Positions 16,601-20,662 of a stretch of DNA of 20,662 nucleotides are shown here, in pieces. This DNA comes from Candidatus Peregrinibacteria bacterium. GTDB lineage: Bacteria > Patescibacteriota > Gracilibacteria > UBA1369 > LOWO2-01-FULL-3. How positions within the stretch are numbered: the first letter of the stretch is position 1; every line of letters begins with the position of its first letter. The translations under genes and the position numbers were made by a program. The stretch spans positions 1 to 20,662 of the forward strand of contig JACPLZ010000048.1 in NCBI GenBank assembly GCA_016186245.1, in the 5' to 3' direction. The notes under the pieces are model-generated. The model searched no databases. It saw only the letters and a program-made list of their open reading frames with translations, and was not told the DNA's origin.

Positions 16601-18247
16601 CAAAAAAGTTTTCAACACAAAATCAGCACCCTCGCGCAAAGGATCTATTGGCGGATTGGTTACAACGGCAACCACCTGCGAAAAATGAGCCGCCATCCTC
16701 AAACGCCCAGGCGACATTACCGCCAAAGGCCTGTCATCCCCCATTCCATATATCGGCTCCTTCCCATTCAAAGCCATATTATCAAGCACTTCAGCCACAT
16801 GCTGATCACCACCAACCTGATTCCATAGTTTTATGACATCGCTTTTACTCAGAAGCTCCACATTTTCATCAGGCAATTCCGCCCTACGGGAAATATCAAT
16901 CAACCTGCTATCCCCAACCATGACAAGCCTATCATCCCTGGTAATTATTTTTTCCATTTCGTCAGGCAAAACAAGTTTACCTTTGCGCACCGAAGCAATA
17001 TTCCCACCTTTAAGTCTATGCACAAATTTAAGCTTATCCAAAGGAATCGGCGGAGAACCCGGCAAAGAACTTCCCACGGTTACATCATCATCTCCATAAA
17101 TCCAAAAAGTACGCAGGCTCAAGGGATCCATCGTCACCCAGACGCGACTGGCTGTCATACCACAAATAGCTTCCGGCCCCTGTTTCGCCGCCATCGCCCC
17201 CTGCGTCCGCTCTATCAATTCAAAATGTTTCCTGGTTTCTTCGTCATAGCGATACAAGTCACTTCTTGCCGGCGTACCCCTTCTCCTCATCGCAACAGGC
17301 CCGGAAATATCGGAAGTGGAAATCAGTGATTTTAACATTCCATTAAAATGGGAAGAATCACTTCTTTTCGGATCAACGGTAACACATTCTTCACCCTCCA
17401 GGGTCAAACCAAGACGTACTTCCAGATCTCTTTGCGCTCCGGAAAGCGCCCGGTCAGTATTAATTTCACCATTATGCCAAATTAAACCAAAAGGCTGGGC
17501 ATTTTCAGGATCAGGCTCCGTATTGGTACTCATTCTTCCATGAAAACCAACCTGACTCGAAACAAAATCAGGATGGCAAAAATCGCCGCCATACACCCGG
17601 ATCAACTGATCCGGCGTCGCCCGTGCCTTATACACAATCGTATCCGGCTGCAAAGAAGCGGGATAAACACCCTTAAGCTCCCTCTCAATCCTCTGCTGCA
17701 CTCTAAAAAGAGCTTCGCGAAATTTCTGCTTACCCATGCCATCGCCCCTCGAATAAAGAAGCTGCCAGCACTCCGGCTGCTTCCCCCGTATATGCGCCGG
17801 CAAAACATCATAAGTGGTCGGCACATCCCTCCATCCATGCACAACAATACCATGCTCAAAAAGCATTCTTTTAATCCTTTTTCTCATCTCCTTACCACCC
17901 CCATCAAGCTGTCTGTCCAAAAAAAACATGCCGACAGCCAAATCGGTATCCTGTTCCACATGCCTATCCTTAGGCAAAAACTGTTCATAAAATTTTCTGG
18001 CACCGGCGGTCTCCATGATGATTCCCGCCCCGTCACCGGCATCAAAAGCGCTGCCACTGCGCTCTCTCATTCCACACAAACCATCCAGAGCCATGGTAAC
18101 AGCTTCGCGAGTAGCATTTTTTGTTACTACGAAGCCAATCCCGCAGGCATCATGCTCCTGCCTGACGTTTCTCCAAAAAGGAGACTCCGAAAATTTTTCG
18201 GAATCTCTATTGAAAACCAGCCTATTTTCAGCAAAAAATAAAAACAT
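13624..18247 (-). pseudogene. gltB: glutamate synthase large subunit, split over three reading frames
   Basis: Ferredoxin- or NADPH-dependent glutamate synthase makes glutamate from glutamine and 2-oxoglutarate. Segment 1 (18247 to about 16340) has the N-terminal nucleophile in EHDACGIGF (C35 after a propeptide), STNTEPDPENAQPFG, HNGEINT and TNPPIDPLRE. Segment 2 (about 16316 to 15830) finishes the central domain from KVKIVSETMDALE. Segment 3 (about 15830 to 13624) has MSDGAVGPTAHRAF, SGEGGE-like and GQGAKPGQGGQ motifs, the 3Fe-4S cysteines in CIFCRDCAINTC, and the C-terminal glycine-rich domain. At the first junction about 20 usual residues are missing and the frame shifts. At the second, the stretch joining the central and FMN domains is largely absent. 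No internal stops occur elsewhere. The frame opens further up to 18295, but the ATG at 18247 fits the family better. No small subunit gene is nearby. Separate translation of pieces is possible but unlikely. Confidence 0.85.
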
Positions 18248-18283
18248 AAAGCCACAAATTGCCAAGACGCTAACAAAATCTGA

Positions 18284-18311
18284 AAGATAAGACAATTAAA
18301 AATCAACACAA
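18284..18311 (-). promoter_or_regulatory. possible promoter of glutamate synthase
   Basis: Read on the minus strand: TTGTGT (-35), 16-bp spacer and TATCTT (-10). The leader to the ATG at 18247 would be about 30 bases. The match is weak. If it is correct, translation cannot begin at the more upstream start at 18295. Confidence 0.28.
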
Positions 18312-18382
18312 CTCTCCGGACATTCAAAAAAACAGCTTTAGAATAAGAATAAATCAGGGAAATAGAAGTTAAGAAAAAAATA

Positions 18383-18391
18383 TGTTATAGT
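18383..18391 (+). promoter_or_regulatory. extended -10 promoter of the LOG-family gene
   Basis: TGTTATAGT is an extended -10 element with no convincing -35 box 17 bases upstream. The predicted start near 18398 gives an 18-base leader to the ATG at 18416. The same nine bases precede the metallophosphoesterase gene. Confidence 0.5.
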
Positions 18392-18415
18392 CAAAAAAAA
18401 TCCACTCATTTACAT

Positions 18416-19060
18416 ATGAAAAAAAATACCGTAGCAAAAGAATTGAAAAAAAACGATTTCCGGGTGGCAATCTTCGGCTCGGCAAGAATAAAAAAAAATG
18501 ATTCCGCGTACAGGCACGTGTATAACATCGCAAAAGAGATAGGCAGACACCGTTTTGATATCGTTACCGGCGGCGGCCCGGGCCTCATGGAAGCAGCAAA
18601 TATCGGACACAACGACGGCGATCAAAAAAATCATTCCGACAACATCGGCCTGCCGATTTTACTGCCATGGACCCAAATAGAAAAAAAGAACAAGCATCTT
18701 GAACTGGAAAAATATTTTCATAAATTTTCCGTGCGTCTCGACCATTTTGTGGCTTTATCCAATATAATGATCGTCATGCCCGGAGGCATCGGGACGACAC
18801 TCGAGCTTTTTTATTGCTGGCAGCTTGTGCAGGTGCACCACGTCCGCCCAATTCCAATCATTGTTTTTGGAAAAATGTGGGAAGATCTCATCAAATGGGT
18901 CAAAAAATACCAGCTGAAAACAGGACTGGTAAGCCCCATTGATATGTCTTATGTACGCATTGCGCATACGGAAAAAGAAGCCATCAGTATGATTCTCGGG
19001 ACTTATAAAAAATTCCGCAAACATCACCAAGACAATCACAAATACTTAACAGCCAAGTGA
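18416..19060 (+). CDS. LOG-family Rossmann nucleotide-binding protein
   Basis: A 214-residue protein with the two LOG hallmarks: GGGPGLMEAAN (52-62) and PGGIGTTLE (122-130). These form the nucleotide-phosphate site of cytokinin riboside 5'-monophosphate phosphoribohydrolases, often mis-named lysine decarboxylases. Such enzymes split a nucleoside monophosphate into base and ribose-5-phosphate, so a link to the adjacent pentose phosphate gene is plausible but not shown. The N-terminal FRVAIFGSARI (15-25) is the first Rossmann strand. A basic tail (FRKHHQDNHKY) ends the protein. It has its own extended -10 promoter and its stop nearly touches the 6-phosphogluconate dehydrogenase start, so the two form an operon. 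Confidence 0.85.
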   Translation: MKKNTVAKELKKNDFRVAIFGSARIKKNDSAYRHVYNIAKEIGRHRFDIVTGGGPGLMEAANIGHNDGDQKNHSDNIGLPILLPWTQIEKKNKHLELEKYFHKFSVRLDHFVALSNIMIVMPGGIGTTLELFYCWQLVQVHHVRPIPIIVFGKMWEDLIKWVKKYQLKTGLVSPIDMSYVRIAHTEKEAISMILGTYKKFRKHHQDNHKYLTAK

Positions 19061-19062
19061 AA

Positions 19063-20448
19063 ATGGGTAAAGTAGTGGGACTTATCGGCCTGGCAACAAT
19101 GGGTAAAAATCTCGCCCGAAACATTGCAGGCAAAGGTTTTTCGATAATAGTCTACAATCGCACGGCAAAAAGAACAGAAGAATTTATAAAAGAATTTGGA
19201 GAAAAAAAACTTTCCAGCGCAAAAAACCTGAAAGAATTTGTGAAAAATTTGGAACAACCGCGAAAAATTATCTTACTTGTAAAAGCCGGTGAAGCAGTCG
19301 ACGAAACGATAGAGAAATTAATGCCGCTCCTTTCAAAAGGAGACATAATTTCAGATCTCGGAAATTCAAGGTACAGCGATACATTTAACCGCTTCTGGAA
19401 GCTGAAAAAAAAGGGTTTGCATTTTATCGGCTGCGGAATTTCCGGAGGAGAGGAAGGAGCTTTGCATGGACCAAGCCTCATGCCGGGAGGAGATAAAAAC
19501 GCCTATAGAAAAATGCGGAATATTTTCAGAAAAATTGCCGCTGATGACGGAGACGGCGGGAAATGTGTAAGTTACATCGGGCCTGTCGCCAGCGGACATT
19601 TTATAAAAATGGTCCACAACGGGATTGAATATGCGCTGATGCAGGCAATCGCTGAAAGCTATGACATTCTTAAAAAAATCGGTAAATCCAACAATAAAGA
19701 TTTGTCCCTGACTTTTGCAAATTGGAATAAATCGGAAACTTTAAATTCTTTTTTAATAGGAATCACCGCAAATATTTTTGCGCGAAAAGACAACCTCATT
19801 GATTTTATAAAAGACATCGCGGGACAAAAAGGCACGGGCAGATGGACCAGTATGGCAGCCCTGGAATACGGGATACCGATACCAACCATTCATGCGGCAG
19901 TAGATGCACGCGCACTTTCCGGAGATTCCATTCGCAAAAGAAAAAAAAACCTGCCAAAAAACTTCAACAAAATTTCCATTCCTAAAGACATTGATAAAGT
20001 TATAAAAAACAGTTTGGAATGTTCCTTCGTTTGCATTTTAAATCAGGGATTAACATTGATTCGCAGAGCAGGAAAAATTAACAGCTGGAATTTGGACATG
20101 AGCGAAATTATCCGCATCTGGCGCGGAGGCTGCATCATCCGCGCAAAGCAATTGGAAAAATGGCAAAGAGCCTATGGCAAAAAACCGCAAGCGCAAAAAG
20201 CGACAAAAGAAATCATCAAAATTTTCGAAGGAAAATCCCAGCAGAATTGGCGCAGCACCATCGCACTGGCCTCACAATACGGTATTCCAGTTCCAACAAT
20301 GGGCGCCTCCCTTTCCTACTACGACACCATTATCGCCCCCCGCCTCCCCCAAAATCTCATTCAGGCCCAGCGCGACCTTTTCGGCGCCCACAGCTACGAA
20401 CGTACAGATAAAAAAGGAGTGTTTCACACAGAATGGTACTACGAATAA
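19063..20448 (+). CDS. gnd: 6-phosphogluconate dehydrogenase, decarboxylating
   Basis: A 461-residue cytosolic enzyme that oxidises 6-phosphogluconate to ribulose-5-P and CO2, reducing NADP+ (some relatives use NAD+). The N-terminal dinucleotide fold is VGLIGLATMGKNLA (5-18) with NRT (32-34). The substrate site includes GCGISGGEEGALHGPSLMPGG (123-143), and GHFIKMVHNGIEY (178-190) supplies K182 and N186 with E189. The helical domain has GQKGTGRWTS and IWRGGCIIRA, and the C-terminus GAHSYERTD and FHTEWYYE is typical and complete. A GTG at 19057 is in frame and overlaps the LOG stop; the ATG at 19063, two bases past the stop, fits the family start better. It is the only oxidative-branch gene seen here. 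Confidence 0.95.
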   Translation: MGKVVGLIGLATMGKNLARNIAGKGFSIIVYNRTAKRTEEFIKEFGEKKLSSAKNLKEFVKNLEQPRKIILLVKAGEAVDETIEKLMPLLSKGDIISDLGNSRYSDTFNRFWKLKKKGLHFIGCGISGGEEGALHGPSLMPGGDKNAYRKMRNIFRKIAADDGDGGKCVSYIGPVASGHFIKMVHNGIEYALMQAIAESYDILKKIGKSNNKDLSLTFANWNKSETLNSFLIGITANIFARKDNLIDFIKDIAGQKGTGRWTSMAALEYGIPIPTIHAAVDARALSGDSIRKRKKNLPKNFNKISIPKDIDKVIKNSLECSFVCILNQGLTLIRRAGKINSWNLDMSEIIRIWRGGCIIRAKQLEKWQRAYGKKPQAQKATKEIIKIFEGKSQQNWRSTIALASQYGIPVPTMGASLSYYDTIIAPRLPQNLIQAQRDLFGAHSYERTDKKGVFHTEWYYE

Positions 20449-20661
20449 CCCAGCGAGCCAGAAAGAAACAATATTAACCAAAGCAACCAGCTTGAGTGAC
20501 CGACCAGTCAACCGCTTTAAACCTTTCATGATAAAAAGTCCCGCCAAAAAAACTATTAAAAATAATAAAATAAGCGCTAACGCTTCTTCCAATAAGCTTC
20601 CACCAAAAGTGGAAATCCTCCCTAAAAGAATATTACCGGATAAGTCTCTAACTTGAAAAGC
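20272..20661 (-). CDS. possible membrane protein, C-terminal part (runs off the right edge)
   Basis: On the minus strand one frame is open from the window edge to a stop at 20272. Residues encoded between 20661 and about 20449 include a strongly hydrophobic helix (LALILLFLIVFLAGLFIM), then KGLKRLTGRSLKL and a second helix (VNIVSFWLAGLFVVPF), as expected for a real two-helix segment. The remaining 177 bases lie opposite the end of 6-phosphogluconate dehydrogenase and read like an antisense shadow. The true end may therefore be earlier through a frameshift, or the gene may really overlap. I do not recognise a family. No other feature is seen in 20449-20662. Confidence 0.35.
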   Translation of the reverse strand, partial: AFQVRDLSGNILLGRISTFGGSLLEEALALILLFLIVFLAGLFIMKGLKRLTGRSLKLVALVNIVSFWLAGLFVVPFCVKHSFFICTFVAVGAEKVALGLNEILGEAGGDNGVVVGKGGAHCWNWNTVL

Positions 20662-20662
20662 T

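Noticed and set aside
17540..18241. 233-codon open frame on the plus strand
   Set aside because: It is antisense to the N-terminal part of glutamate synthase, whose motifs are clear.
20174..20656. 160-codon open frame on the plus strand
   Set aside because: It overlaps the confident end of 6-phosphogluconate dehydrogenase in another frame and is low-complexity, rich in S, P and K.

Overview
The window reads as a piece of a small, streamlined bacterial genome, most likely a Patescibacteria/CPR-type lineage. This assignment is inferred from gene content, not from a marker gene. The reasons are very short intergenic gaps, start-stop overlaps, almost no Shine-Dalgarno sequences, short predicted leaders (about 16-20 nt in most cases), a sugar-phosphate-centred metabolism and small orphan membrane and cysteine-rich proteins. 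TGA is used as a stop, so the standard bacterial code applies. No rRNA, tRNA, CRISPR array, transposase or integrase was seen.

Left third (1-5161) is an accessory region. It holds the tail of an EamA-type transporter, two near-identical 161-bp MITE-like elements in opposite orientation (194-354 and 2737-2897), a methyltransferase-like gene between short inverted repeats, a TauE/SafE permease, a metallophosphoesterase on the minus strand, and three small genes (a 2-TM protein, a cysteine-rich zinc-ribbon-like protein and an orphan). Three diverged copies of a structured hairpin module sit upstream of three of these genes, all in the same orientation. The module keeps its fold but changes its stem sequence, and is the most unusual thing in the window. 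It looks like a cassette-boundary (attC-like) or cis-regulatory element.

Middle (5175-13566) is metabolic. A minus-strand operon carries a phosphoketolase gene broken by a small deletion, an NDH-2-like flavoprotein that appears to lack an internal block, and a Ca2+/Na+ exchanger-family protein. Diverging from it is a plus-strand run of transaldolase, glucose-6-phosphate isomerase and transketolase. Together these genes would interconvert glucose-6-P, fructose-6-P and pentose phosphates, with phosphoketolase as a now doubtful exit to acetyl-phosphate.

Right third (13574-20662): a hairpin separates convergent transketolase and glutamate synthase large subunit. The glutamate synthase gene is split over three reading frames on the minus strand. 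Divergent from it are a LOG-family nucleotide-binding protein and 6-phosphogluconate dehydrogenase, which adds the oxidative pentose phosphate step. A possible membrane protein gene on the minus strand runs off the right edge.

The disrupted or shortened genes (phosphoketolase, NDH-like, glutamate synthase) all show losses of sequence and not premature stops. This could be recent gene decay or local assembly error, and read mapping would decide.
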